DNA from: Lutibacter flavus
GTDB lineage: Bacteria; Bacteroidota; Bacteroidia; Flavobacteriales; Flavobacteriaceae
DNA length: 64,000 nt
Assembly: GCF_900188355.1 (NCBI RefSeq)
Contig: NZ_FZNX01000001.1
Span: 667,754-731,753, forward strand
Direction: 5' to 3'
Shown here: positions 51,801-59,726 of the stretch, piece after piece
How positions within the stretch are numbered: position 1 is the stretch's first letter
How the letters are laid out: each line of letters starts with the position of its first letter
The notes under the pieces: model-generated
Seen by the model: only the letters and a program-made list of their open reading frames with translations
The model's database searches: none
What the model was told of the DNA's origin: nothing
Made by a program: the position numbers and the translations under genes

Positions 51801-52538
51801 AGGTTTAGTTTTACGAATTATTCTATATACCTCAATATCATTGATCAAATTGGGTTTTAACTCAAACTGTTCTTTTAATAATGATATGCCAATATTCTCT
51901 TTTGATTCAAGTAGTTCGAACCAGTTTTTCTCATAAACTACAGAATTTGAAATGTCAACATTAGTGAATATACATTTTTCGAAATTTGTTTTATACAAAA
52001 TTGCTGAACAAAAACTACAATTAGTCAAATTTACTTGTACAAAAGTGGCTTCTTTTAAATTTGTCGAATAAAATTGTGCATTTTCAAGAGTACTCATCAT
52101 AAACATTGTGTTGCTTAAGTTTGCACCTGAAAATTTCCAATTTTTCATATTATCATAAGTTGAAAAAGAATTGTCTGAAGCTAAATAACAATGAGATAAA
52201 TCAATATTTTTAGCATTTAAATCATAAAGTCTTTTAATTAATCCTCTTGTTCTGAACATCGCTTCTTCATTCTCCCAAAACTTATAATCATTAATTTCTT
52301 CTTTATATCTTGTAATATTATCGTTCTTACTTTTTATAGTCTCGTAAATTGTCAATAATATACCGAATATTAAAAGGTCAAAAATTAGTCCGTGAAATTC
52401 AACCAGAATATCGTGATAAGAGTATTTTTCATCGAAAAAATCAAGAACTAAAACTATTATTAATCCTAAAATTGACAATGCAATCATAAGATTTATTTTA
52501 GAATCTGAAATCTTTGTATATGTTTTCTTTAAATTCAA
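51783..52538 (-). CDS. Membrane protein with pentapeptide repeats
   Basis: A 251-residue protein. Two membrane helices (KINLMIALSILGLIIVLVLDF and LIFDLLIFGILLTIYETI) precede a pentapeptide-repeat solenoid with A/N-L/F pattern (NLSNTMFMMSTLENAQFYST, then NLKEATFVQVNLTNCSF). Such repeats form right-handed beta helices, often used for protein binding. The C-terminus THNNS and the stop are encoded by the array site itself. Cassette boxes GTTGTGTGTA (51792) and TACACACAAC (52558) pair, apart from the last base in the flank. Confidence 0.83.
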   Translation of the reverse strand: MNLKKTYTKISDSKINLMIALSILGLIIVLVLDFFDEKYSYHDILVEFHGLIFDLLIFGILLTIYETIKSKNDNITRYKEEINDYKFWENEEAMFRTRGLIKRLYDLNAKNIDLSHCYLASDNSFSTYDNMKNWKFSGANLSNTMFMMSTLENAQFYSTNLKEATFVQVNLTNCSFCSAILYKTNFEKCIFTNVDISNSVVYEKNWFELLESKENIGISLLKEQFELKPNLINDIEVYRIIRKTKPTHNNS

Positions 52539-52558
52539 GATTTAATCATTTTTAACTT

Positions 52559-52694
52559 ACACACAACGAGTTTTTATATGATTTGTGCGACTGGAAAATC
52601 GGAGATTTTTCGGTGGTAGCAAATCGTTAGTTGAATGTTTGTCGTTAATGTTAGTTTGAATGTAAGCATAAATTATATGAGGTGTTGGCTGTAG
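52559..52694 (-). repeat. attC-like site, A family
   Basis: Boxes ACACACAAC and GTTGGCTGTAG (52684), clearly different from each other. Standard A-family core. Confidence 0.9.
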
Positions 52695-52697
52695 TTT

Positions 52698-53294
52698 TTA
52701 ATCGTTAATATTTTCTATCAGTTTATATTTTTCTTTAACAAGTTTTGTTCTTTTCTCTCCAATCGGTTCTGTTTTTAAAACACTTTCAATTTCGATGAAT
52801 TTATTGGCAAAAGCATAAAATTTTTCAGTAGTAATAAAATTCTCTAACCAGTCAGCAAAATCGATTAACTCGTTTTGGTCTTTTGAATAAATCAATTGTT
52901 CAGCTAAACTCGAATATTCCCAATTTGAATTCTCAGATTTATCAAAGTCAAGCAATTCTTTGTTTAAAAATCTGTCAATCAAATACGTGTTAGAGTAAAA
53001 TGTCTCCATAGCCTTTTTCTCGGCTTGTTTAATCCGTTTAGTTTTAAAAAGGGTAATTGTCCATTCAAACAGAAAAATTGGAAATCCGCAGTCATCTGGA
53101 AAGTTTTTTTCGAACCAGTTGTAATATCTTAAAGCTCCTGAATAATCGTTTATTTTCAAATATAATTCTGGTGGTAAATAGCGAAGTCCTCGACTATCAT
53201 CATAATATCCTCCCCAACGTTTTTTATCAGCAGAAAGTGCACGTTTTATTTTCGTGATTTTATTCTTTATTCTTTCTACTTGTTTTGGTGTCAT
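52698..53294 (-). CDS. Conserved hypothetical helical protein
   Basis: A 198-residue soluble protein starting MTPKQVERIKNKITKIKR. The segment YLKINDYSGALRYYNWFEKN with GFPIFLFEWTITLFKTKRIK resembles TPR-like helical pairs. No enzyme motif is seen. Cassette boxes GTTGGCTGTA (52684) and TACAGCCAAC (53315) pair over ten bases. Confidence 0.7.
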   Translation of the reverse strand: MTPKQVERIKNKITKIKRALSADKKRWGGYYDDSRGLRYLPPELYLKINDYSGALRYYNWFEKNFPDDCGFPIFLFEWTITLFKTKRIKQAEKKAMETFYSNTYLIDRFLNKELLDFDKSENSNWEYSSLAEQLIYSKDQNELIDFADWLENFITTEKFYAFANKFIEIESVLKTEPIGEKRTKLVKEKYKLIENIND

Positions 53295-53314
53295 TTTTAT
53301 CTTTTTCGTGTTAT

Positions 53315-53455
53315 TACAGCCAACGGTTTAGTATTAAGATTTGTGCGACTTAAAAATCGGAGATTTTTCGGTTGTAGCAAATCGATTGTTAAATGTGTGT
53401 CGGTTTGTATTTAGTTTAAATTTTAGCATAAATTTTATACATTGTTGCCTTTTAG
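53315..53455 (-). repeat. attC-like site, A family
   Basis: Boxes TACAGCCAAC and GTTGCCTTTTAG (53444). The interior is an A-family core with TTAAAAATC in place of GGAAAATC. Confidence 0.9.
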
Positions 53456-53466
53456 TTGCTTTTTTA

Positions 53467-53781
53467 TCAACCTATAAATTTTCTTAAATCATCAATATAC
53501 TTTGTGTAAATAAAAATAATAATCAAAATCGTAAATGTAATACTCAATAAAGTTATAATCCAATTTTTAATTTTGGCTTTTCTGTTTTCCGCAATCATTT
53601 GGGTTTTTATTTCTTCAAGTAATTCTGGCGATGCTTTTTTATCAAGTAATATATTTTTTCTCGAATTACCCAATTTCGAGTTTAATCTTTTTTTGTCAAA
53701 GTATCTCGTTCTATTCTTTACTCTCGAATTATTTTTGAGAGAATTTATCATTGCTTGAGCTGCTGAACCTACACCTAACAT
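53467..53781 (-). CDS. Small basic single-pass membrane protein
   Basis: A 104-residue protein. A basic soluble part (SRVKNRTRYFDKKRLNSKLG) is followed by a C-terminal helix (WIITLLSITFTILIIIFIYT), a tail-anchored layout. The N-terminus MLGVGSAAQAMINSLKNN is shared by many small Bacteroidota proteins of unknown role. It lies 9 bases after the 73-residue gene in one two-gene cassette (boxes GTTGCCTTT at 53444 and AAAGGCAAC at 54064). Confidence 0.7.
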   Translation of the reverse strand: MLGVGSAAQAMINSLKNNSRVKNRTRYFDKKRLNSKLGNSRKNILLDKKASPELLEEIKTQMIAENRKAKIKNWIITLLSITFTILIIIFIYTKYIDDLRKFIG

Positions 53782-53790
53782 CTTTTAAAT

Positions 53791-54012
53791 CTAAATTTTA
53801 TCTAATAATTTATTCTTTAAAAAAACATTGATTTGGTCTCTCAAAAGTGTTAATTGATTTTCATTAAATACTAAAACACAATCTTCTTTACTCTCGTTAT
53901 CAAAAGCACTAATTTGTAAATATTCTGATTCATTTTCTAAAATCAGTTTTCTTGATTTTGCTGAATCCTCATTTGGAAATAATACTTCAATGTCTGGAAT
54001 TTCTGTTTTCAT
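53791..54012 (-). CDS. Small acidic cytoplasmic protein
   Basis: A 73-residue acidic protein (IPDIEVLFPNEDSAKSR, then SKEDCVLVFNENQLTLLRDQ). It has no signal or membrane segment. It is followed 9 bases later by the basic membrane protein in the same cassette. The pair of a small acidic and a basic membrane protein recalls immunity or regulator pairs, but no family match supports that. Confidence 0.65.
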   Translation of the reverse strand: MKTEIPDIEVLFPNEDSAKSRKLILENESEYLQISAFDNESKEDCVLVFNENQLTLLRDQINVFLKNKLLDKI

Positions 54013-54063
54013 ATCTTTTTATTTTTTAAATAATATTTTTCGGAAGTGTTTTAATCCGCAATT

Positions 54064-54202
54064 AAAGGCAACGTGTTTGTGTATGATTTCGTTGCGTATT
54101 TCAGCAACTAAATTAGTAAACAAAAACCAACCAGAGGAAATTCCGAAGGAATTTCCAAGTAGGCGAGTACCAGCAATGAATTATACACGGTGTTGCCAGT
54201 AG
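54064..54202 (-). repeat. attC-like site, C family
   Basis: Boxes AAAGGCAAC and GTTGCCAGTAG (54192). The outer stem is GTGTATGATTTCGTTGC against GCAATGAATTATACAC; the inner hairpin is GGAAATTCCG-AAGGAATTTCC. Confidence 0.88.
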
Positions 54203-54206
54203 TTTT

Positions 54207-54755
54207 TCATTCCTTTTTGTTCAGTTCAATTGGATTCGGGCTTTCAGGTAATCCGATTAACTTGTCATCATAAAAGTACATTTCTTGGATTTCCCCATTC
54301 CACCATTTCAACACAATACTATCTCCTCTTTTTTCATTCATTCCCATTTCAATTATTTTCAGGGAATCCAAAGGATTTGGGTTTAATTCATAAATCCCAT
54401 ATGTGTTTGGGTTTTCGGAAATTCTTAATTGAATATTTCTGTTCTCAATTTTAAAATCATATCTAGTTTGCGAGTAAGGATTATTTTCCAAATAGGAATT
54501 CCAGAAAAATGAGAATATCCAATAACAGACTATTGTGTTAAAAAAGAATAAAATCGAAAGTCTTTTTTTAATGAAGAAAACAATAATTCCAATCAGAATA
54601 TTCACTCCAAATATTTCAAGTCTGTGCGATTCAACTCCGACAGACATAAATGGGTCAGGTTTAATATTACCAACCCAATATTTCATAAGTAAAATATCGA
54701 TTAGCAAAATCAGAATTCCAATTCCGACTAATAATTTCGTTTCTGATTTCGTCAT
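54207..54755 (-). CDS. Membrane protein of unknown function
   Basis: About 182 residues from the ATG at 54755. Three hydrophobic segments occupy the first half (LLVGIGILILLIDILLMKYW, IFGVNILIGIIVFFIKK, LFFFNTIVCYWIFSFFW); the rest is soluble (YDFKIENRNIQLRISENPNT). No family is recognised. Cassette boxes GTTGCCAGTA (54192) and TACTGGCAAC (54764) pair over ten bases. Confidence 0.7.
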   Translation of the reverse strand: MTKSETKLLVGIGILILLIDILLMKYWVGNIKPDPFMSVGVESHRLEIFGVNILIGIIVFFIKKRLSILFFFNTIVCYWIFSFFWNSYLENNPYSQTRYDFKIENRNIQLRISENPNTYGIYELNPNPLDSLKIIEMGMNEKRGDSIVLKWWNGEIQEMYFYDDKLIGLPESPNPIELNKKE

Positions 54756-54763
54756 TCTCAAAT

Positions 54764-54966
54764 TACTGGCAACGGTTTAGCTATGAACAGTACGGGAGCA
54801 AACTAGCGTTTGCTTTCCGCCACGCACATAGCGAAATCTTTTGGTTTTCTTTTTTCTTTGTCCCGCTAAAAAGCAAAATCCCAAAGATTTTGCGGACTTC
54901 ATAAAAATACGCAAACCCTGCGACTAAGCCCGAAGCCCGTATTGTTTATAGGTTGTGTTGTACTGC
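54764..54966 (-). repeat. Long attC-like site of a separate family (203 bp)
   Basis: Boxes TACTGGCAAC and GTTGTACTGC (54957). The interior is longer and more GC-rich than the rest: GTACGGGAGCAAACTAGCG, an AAATCTTTTGGTTTT ... CCCAAAGATTTTGC pairing and GCCCGTATTGTTTATAGG. It folds back like the others despite its length. Confidence 0.78.
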
Positions 54967-54970
54967 GTTT

Positions 54971-55864
54971 TTATCTCCGTTGACTTTTGAAAAGGTACGT
55001 AAATTGAATTCCAACTCCTATACTTAATTCTTCAAAATCTTGAACTTTATAGAATCGTGTAAAACCATAAAAGTTTTTATACTCTTTTTTTATCTCCGCT
55101 TGGTATTCCGTTAGATTATCGTAAAGTGAAGCCTTTGCAGAAAAAGACAAGAAGAATGGTTTTCCTATCCAAGAACCAATACCCAAAGTTGGCCCAACAC
55201 TTTTTACATTTAGTGTTTCCATTGAATTTGTGAAGTCAATACTGCTTATCCCAACAATTGCTCTAATTCGATTAAAATTTAGGCTCGTCTCTATTGAATA
55301 AGCTGCTAATTCTATTCGGTTATTAAAGTCTAAGTTCCGATAATAAGCATTAATGTCTGTATCAAAATCACAGCTTACAAAAAGATGTTCTACACCTAGA
55401 TTAGCATTTAAAAATCGGTTTTCTTTTAAATCCGTCTGATAACTAACACCGCTTTTTAATGTTGGTTGTCCAAAGATTACTGGAAAACTCAAATTGATTT
55501 GACCTCCAATTGGGTTATTAATTACACCGCTTACAATATTAAATCCGATTTTTTGATGGTCAAACCAATCTCGACTACAGTCTTCTCTTATCATAATATT
55601 TAAATCCTTTTCTCCTTTCAACTCTATTTCTTGTGTACGAATTCCAACACTTGAAACTATGATAGTTGAATTCTTCTCGGAAACAATTAGTGAAAATCGT
55701 CCGTCAAAATCTGTCTGAGTTCCATTTTTTGTTCCTTTCTCAATAATCGAAACTCCAGGATAAGGTTCCTTATATTTTTTTTCAATAACAATACCGTTAA
55801 TTTCAATTTGCGCTAAGCCTAAAAATGGAAACAGAAAGATTATTAGCCTTATTTTGAAATTCAT
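54971..55864 (-). CDS. Outer-membrane barrel with carboxypeptidase-like N-terminal domain
   Basis: About 297 residues from the ATG at 55864, giving a signal peptide (IRLIIFLFPFLGLAQ). A CarboxypepD_reg-like domain follows (INGIVIEKKYKEPYPGVSII, then TQTDFDGRFSLIVSEKN), and from about residue 105 beta strands of a small barrel (KIGFNIVSGVINNPIGGQIN). The frame remains open upstream into the site. Cassette boxes GTTGTACTGC (54957) and GCAGTACAAC (55883) pair perfectly over ten bases. Confidence 0.78.
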   Translation of the reverse strand: MNFKIRLIIFLFPFLGLAQIEINGIVIEKKYKEPYPGVSIIEKGTKNGTQTDFDGRFSLIVSEKNSTIIVSSVGIRTQEIELKGEKDLNIMIREDCSRDWFDHQKIGFNIVSGVINNPIGGQINLSFPVIFGQPTLKSGVSYQTDLKENRFLNANLGVEHLFVSCDFDTDINAYYRNLDFNNRIELAAYSIETSLNFNRIRAIVGISSIDFTNSMETLNVKSVGPTLGIGSWIGKPFFLSFSAKASLYDNLTEYQAEIKKEYKNFYGFTRFYKVQDFEELSIGVGIQFTYLFKSQRR

Positions 55865-55882
55865 TCTGAAGGTTTTTTTAAA

Positions 55883-56021
55883 TGCAGTACAACGTGTTTG
55901 TGTATGATTAGTGGCGTGGTTAAGCACCTAATTTAGCAAATAAAAACCGAATAGAAAATCCGCGAGGATTTTCGTAAGTAGGCTTGCACCAGCCATTAAT
56001 TATACACGGTGTTGTGCGTTC
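55883..56021 (-). repeat. attC-like site, C family
   Basis: Boxes GCAGTACAAC and GTTGTGCGTTC (56011). The outer stem GTGTATGATTAGTGGCGTGG pairs with CAGCCATTAATTATACAC; the inner hairpin is GAAAATCCGCGAGGATTTTC. Confidence 0.9.
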
Positions 56022-56036
56022 GTTTTTTTATTCAGT

Positions 56037-56399
56037 TTATGTTCCGTTCAATTCAATTTCCAATAAATCAGAATCTTCTGGATGAACTTTTATTTTAAAT
56101 TTTTGTCCAACTTTCAATAATTCAGGTTTATAAGTTGTCCGTGACTTTATAATTTTTTTTCCATTATGTTTAAATTCGAACAAGAAAATATCTTCCATTT
56201 GTGTTGTTCCTTTTGAAACATTAAGTTTTATTTCAGTTATTGTTCCTTCTGTCCAGATAAAATTCGATTCAAGTTTTTCAATTCTGCTATGTCTATAAAT
56301 AGAAAATATAATTCCGAATATTAATATCAGAATTCCTCCAATTAATGCACTTTTTTTTCCGTCAGTTAGTTTCTTATAGAAATCAATAATTTTACTCAT
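56037..56399 (-). CDS. DUF3592-like membrane protein
   Basis: About 120 residues from the ATG at 56399, which overlaps the upstream stop (ATGAGTAA). One membrane helix (KSALIGGILILIFGIIFSIY) precedes a small beta domain with FIWTEGTITEIKLNVS and VGQKFKIKVHPEDSDLLEIE, as in DUF3592 proteins. Function unknown. It is the second gene of a two-gene cassette (boxes GTTGTGCGT at 56011 and GACGCACAAC at 56643). Confidence 0.75.
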   Translation of the reverse strand: MSKIIDFYKKLTDGKKSALIGGILILIFGIIFSIYRHSRIEKLESNFIWTEGTITEIKLNVSKGTTQMEDIFLFEFKHNGKKIIKSRTTYKPELLKVGQKFKIKVHPEDSDLLEIELNGT

Positions 56400-56619
56400 A
56401 AATTGATGCACCTTTTAATATATGACTGAAATTTTCCCAAGTCGGATTATCCGCATTTATATTCATTCCCATATTGTCATAAAAACCTTGAATATCTTCT
56501 GTATAAGCAATCATACTTTCTAAAAAATCAGAAAGATTTACGTTTTCCCAATTCTCTTTGTTTTGGTCAAAATCAGTTTTAAATTCCTTTAAAAATTCAA
56601 TAAATTCTATTCTTGTCAT
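56392..56619 (-). CDS. Small acidic cytoplasmic protein (DUF7660-like)
   Basis: About 75 residues from the ATG at 56619; an upstream in-frame extension would run into the box. It reads NKENWENVNLSDFLESMIAY, then TEDIQGFYDNMGMNIN and NPTWENFSHILKGASIYE. The W-E-N / FLExM / W-F pattern resembles small DUF7660-type proteins found near toxin and immunity loci, an uncertain match. Its stop overlaps the start of the DUF3592-like gene by 8 bases, indicating coupled translation. Confidence 0.68.
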   Translation of the reverse strand: MTRIEFIEFLKEFKTDFDQNKENWENVNLSDFLESMIAYTEDIQGFYDNMGMNINADNPTWENFSHILKGASIYE

Positions 56620-56642
56620 TGTTCTTTCGGTTTGGCTTAAAT

Positions 56643-56781
56643 GACGCACAACGGGTTTGTATAACTAAAGTTGCGTTTTAGTTATAACAATTTTTCGTTT
56701 GATAAATTTATTAAAATTAAGGTTTAGAATTATTCTATTTTACCCTATTTAGCCATTTTGGTTATACGGTGTTACCCACAG
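56643..56781 (-). repeat. attC-like site, E family
   Basis: Boxes GACGCACAAC and GTTACCCACAG (56771). The interior begins GTATAACTAAAGTTGCG and ends GCCATTTTGGTTATAC, related to the site at 50521. Confidence 0.85.
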
Positions 56782-57514
56782 TTGTTGAATCATTAGGAGG
56801 AGGAAGACTTCCGTTAAACATATCAAAAATTTCTTGGTCATAAATTCCTGCAGTTAGAATTTCATCTTGCTTAATAGTTACGTCAGTGTTAAGTTCAACT
56901 GAAGTAGAGTCATCGTCTAAATTTTCAATATAATAATTAACTATTTCTAAGTAATTAGTTGTTATTTTTACTTTTTTAGATGGTTCTTTTCTATATCCAC
57001 TCAAAATTGGAGAAATAACCATATAGTTTGTCTTTTGAGGTTCTGGAATTATCTCACAAAAACCAATATAAACTTTATTGTTTTTAAGTGTTATTTGCAT
57101 AAGTTTTCCTTCATCTGAAGATCTTTCAAACAATTTTTCTAATTCATCACCGTTTTTTCTTATTGCCCAAATAATCGGGTCAATTTTTCCATATTTTCGA
57201 TATATGCACTTATTTGAAATAAAAACTAAAATGATAGATGAGAGTGTACCAACAAATACTGTCCAAAAATAATCAGGCTTTTGAAAAGGTATTATTTTAA
57301 GGAAACTTACTATTGAAGGAATAAGTTGAGGAAATAATAATTCAATAATTGATCTAATAAAAAAAGAAATTAAGATAATCAGAATCGCAATTATTATTGA
57401 TTCAAAAAGTAGTCTACGTTGATGAAATCTTTGAATATTATATTTGAATAATACAGAATAAACTAAAATTATATATCCTGCACAAATAGGAAGTAATAAT
57501 AAATTGTAAGGCAT
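56762..57514 (-). CDS. Membrane protein of unknown function, stop codon inside the array site
   Basis: A 250-residue protein. Three membrane helices fill the N-terminal half (LLLPICAGYIILVYSVLF, LFESIIIAILIILISFFI, FWTVFVGTLSSIILVFISN). The C-terminal half is soluble with LKNNKVYIGFCEIIPEPQKT and an acidic tail. The last codons (GNTV, stop) lie in the site's GTTACCCACAG box. The start overlaps the preceding 56-residue gene by one base (TAATG). I recognise no certain family. Confidence 0.75.
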   Translation of the reverse strand: MPYNLLLLPICAGYIILVYSVLFKYNIQRFHQRRLLFESIIIAILIILISFFIRSIIELLFPQLIPSIVSFLKIIPFQKPDYFWTVFVGTLSSIILVFISNKCIYRKYGKIDPIIWAIRKNGDELEKLFERSSDEGKLMQITLKNNKVYIGFCEIIPEPQKTNYMVISPILSGYRKEPSKKVKITTNYLEIVNYYIENLDDDSTSVELNTDVTIKQDEILTAGIYDQEIFDMFNGSLPPPNDSTTVGNTV

Positions 57515-57684
57515 TAGCTTGCAGTTTCCAAATGCTTTTTAATAACATCTGAATTCTTTAAACTTTCTATAGCTTTCTGAACGTCTTTTCTCTTAAAAAA
57601 TATTGATTTATCAATATACAATCTACCAGAAAAGGTTCCTCTAACTCCTGAATCTATGTTTCTATTTTTAGATGCTTTTGCCAT
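57514..57684 (-). CDS. 56-residue protein coupled to the membrane gene
   Basis: A short gene, easily missed: ATG at 57684 to TAA at 57514. It reads MAKASKNRNIDSGVRGTFSG, then RLYIDKSIFFKRKDVQKAIE and a short helical end. It is basic and has no membrane helix. The TAATG overlap with the next gene and its position 117 bases inside the cassette boundary (box TTGTGGGTAAC at 57800) support that it is translated. No family is recognised. Confidence 0.65.
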   Translation of the reverse strand: MAKASKNRNIDSGVRGTFSGRLYIDKSIFFKRKDVQKAIESLKNSDVIKKHLETAS

Positions 57685-57799
57685 AATTAACTATTATACT
57701 TTGTCTAAATATACATCAAATATCTTTCCGAAAGGCGAATTTAATAGTTTTTTTTGAGATTAATTAATATTATTTATAAAAAACCACTACATTTCGTAA

Positions 57800-57936
57800 T
57801 TGTGGGTAACGGGTTTGAATATGAAAAGTTGCAGGTTTTAAACCACAATTTTTCGATGTTTAAATTTAGTTTTTTAAAATTAGTAAACATTGTATTTTAC
57901 TGAATTTAGCAATTTTTTATATGCGGTGTTACAATT
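57800..57936 (-). repeat. attC-like site, D family
   Basis: Boxes TTGTGGGTAAC and GTTACAATT (57928). The interior has AATATGAAAAGTTGCAGG and GCAATTTTTTATATGCGG. Confidence 0.87.
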
Positions 57937-58308
57937 TGCAGCTTTTCATTCTGGTGCTAAAAAATCAAACCGTTTCAACTTTCAATTCGGAGAACTCTAT
58001 TAAAAACTGAAATCTCTCTTTTTAGTTTTAATTTTTATTAATTCTTTTCCGTTTCAACTCTTAAATTCCACGTTTCAATGGGTTTTTATTTTTCTCATAA
58101 ATTACTCATTTTTTCGACCAATTTATTATTCCGCCGTTGTGCTAAAATCGTTTTTCTCCACCGAGTTATTTTTCGGTTTCAATATTTTCCTCCGATTTAT
58201 TGCTAAATTCTGACCGTTTCAATTTTCTTTCGGTGTGTGTCTTAGACAGTCAATATTTTTTTAACTCAAAATGCTCAAATTAAGGACTTCAGGCTGAAGT
58301 CCGCTGTT
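57937..58308 (-). ncRNA. Gene-free cassette 3 with covarying terminal hairpin
   Basis: Boxes GTTACAATT (57928) and AATTGTAAC (58309) pair perfectly; no gene is supported. The proximal hairpin is GGACTTCAG-G-CTGAAGTCC (about 58284-58302), which differs from cassettes 1 and 2 by a paired T-to-C and A-to-G change. The shared CCGCCGTTGTGCTAAAATCG and GTGTGTCTTAGACAGTC pieces are also present. Confidence 0.55.
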
Positions 58309-58447
58309 AATTGTAACTAGTTTTTATAAGATTTGTGCGACTGGAAAATCGGAGATTTTTCTGCCGTAGCAAATCGTTTGTTGAATGTTTGTCGGTTCGT
58401 TATTTAGTTTAAAAGTAAGCATAAATTTTATGAGGTGTTGGTAAACG
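58309..58447 (-). repeat. attC-like site, A family
   Basis: Boxes AATTGTAAC and GTTGGTAAACG (58437). Standard A-family core. Confidence 0.9.
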
Positions 58448-58451
58448 TTTT

Positions 58452-58973
58452 TTAATCTATCGGAATTTCAATTTCCTCAATATTCGGTAATTCAATCTGA
58501 ATTGTGTCAATTCTTTGTTTTTTCTCGGATATGTTATTTTCTTTAAAATATAATTTCGCTCTTTTTTTAAACTCTTTAATTGTCTTTTCTTTCCAGTTTT
58601 CTAAATCATTCGAATCTATTTCGGTAATATTATTCTCAATTTTGGAAAGTTTATAATTTTGGTTCAGAAATTTTCTGTTTAGTGTGATTTTATCTTTCGA
58701 ATAATTAATTAAACTAAATGTGTCAATTTTAGGTTCATACTCTTGATTATCAATTATTAATAGATTATTTTCAATTCTGTTCTTGTTCTTTATAATCTCA
58801 ATGTTATTCTCGCAATAAATCAATTTTAAAATATAATCTTTTTCAATCTTTAATTCCGAGTAATTTTCGGGATTGTTGTCTATTTTCCAAGTTCCAATCA
58901 ATAATTCAGAATTGTCATTTTTCGTACAACTCAGAATTAAAATGGATGACAATAAAATAATCAGATATCTCAT
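58452..58973 (-). CDS. Predicted lipoprotein of unknown function
   Basis: A 173-residue lipoprotein (leader IILLSSILILSCTKNDNS). The mature part starts LLIGTWKIDNNPENYSELKI, the opening of a lipocalin-like beta domain, and ends in a charged helix (KEKTIKEFKKRAKLYFKENN) plus IQIELPNIEEIEIP. Function unknown. Cassette boxes GTTGGTAAAC (58437) and GTTTACCAAC (58982) pair over ten bases. Confidence 0.75.
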   Translation of the reverse strand: MRYLIILLSSILILSCTKNDNSELLIGTWKIDNNPENYSELKIEKDYILKLIYCENNIEIIKNKNRIENNLLIIDNQEYEPKIDTFSLINYSKDKITLNRKFLNQNYKLSKIENNITEIDSNDLENWKEKTIKEFKKRAKLYFKENNISEKKQRIDTIQIELPNIEEIEIPID

Positions 58974-58980
58974 TTCTTTA

Positions 58981-59116
58981 TGTTTACCAACGGGCTTTTA
59001 TAAGATTTGTGCGACTGGAAAATCGGAGATTTTTCGGACGTAGCAAATTGTTAGTTGAATGTTTGTCGTTTGTACTAAATCAAATTTAAGCATAAATTTT
59101 ATGAGTTGTTGTAATT
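58981..59116 (-). repeat. attC-like site, A family
   Basis: Boxes TGTTTACCAAC and GTTGTAATT (59108). The interior is an A-family core with one change (GTAGCAAATTG). Confidence 0.9.
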
Positions 59117-59588
59117 TTTTGCGATACGTTATGCTGATAATTGAATTTTAGTATTTTCCGAGATTTGTCATTCTTGTTCTTTATAAAAATCCTTTTTTTT
59201 GTTATTAATTTATCTTTTTTCTTGTTTTAGCGTTTTGCAATTTTTCTCCGTTTCAATGCTCAAATCCGCTCTGATTTTAAATTTCTCCGTTTCATTGAGC
59301 TTTTTGCGTTTCAATTCTCAAAAATCAGTAGAGTAGAAGTGAACTCAAATTTATCATTTTTATTTAATTTGTCATTAAACTAATTAAAAAAAAACAATTT
59401 TCTCATTTTACTAAATTTATCATTGAATGAATTTTTAATCAACTCAATTTTGTCATTTTACTGAATTTATCATTTATAGAAATTTAAATCAAATCAATTC
59501 TCCTCCTGGTTTAAATCTTAAAAATCTATTTTATTAAACTCAATTTTATCTGTTTTGTTTCTGACCGGAAAATTTCATCAGAGCAATT
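59117..59588 (-). ncRNA. Gene-free cassette 4, diverged member
   Basis: Boxes GTTGTAATT (59108) and AATTACAAC (59589) pair perfectly and no gene is supported. It shares CCGTTTCAATGCTCAAATCC and TTCATTGAGCTTTTTGCGTT with cassette 1 and contains direct repeats of TTTACTAAATTTATCATT type near 59396-59480. The proximal hairpin is not conserved; TTCTGACCGGAAAATTTC sits in its place. Confidence 0.4.
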
Positions 59589-59726
59589 AATTACAACCGT
59601 GTTTTTATAAGATTTGTGCGACGTAAAAATCGGAGATTTTTCCGCCGTAGCAATATTTTTATTGAATGTTTGTCGGTTTCTGCTAGTTCAAAAGTAAGCA
59701 TAAATTTTATGAGGTGTTGGCAACAG
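59589..59726 (-). repeat. attC-like site, A family, first site of the array
   Basis: Boxes AATTACAAC and GTTGGCAACAG (59716). The interior is the ACGTAAAAATC variant of the A core. It is the proximal-most site; the stop codon of the 196-residue gene lies in it. Confidence 0.9.

Noticed and set aside
53467..54012. A toxin-antitoxin pair made of the acidic 73- and basic 104-residue proteins
   Set aside because: Size and coupling would fit, but neither protein shows a known toxin or antitoxin motif, and the second is a tail-anchored membrane protein.
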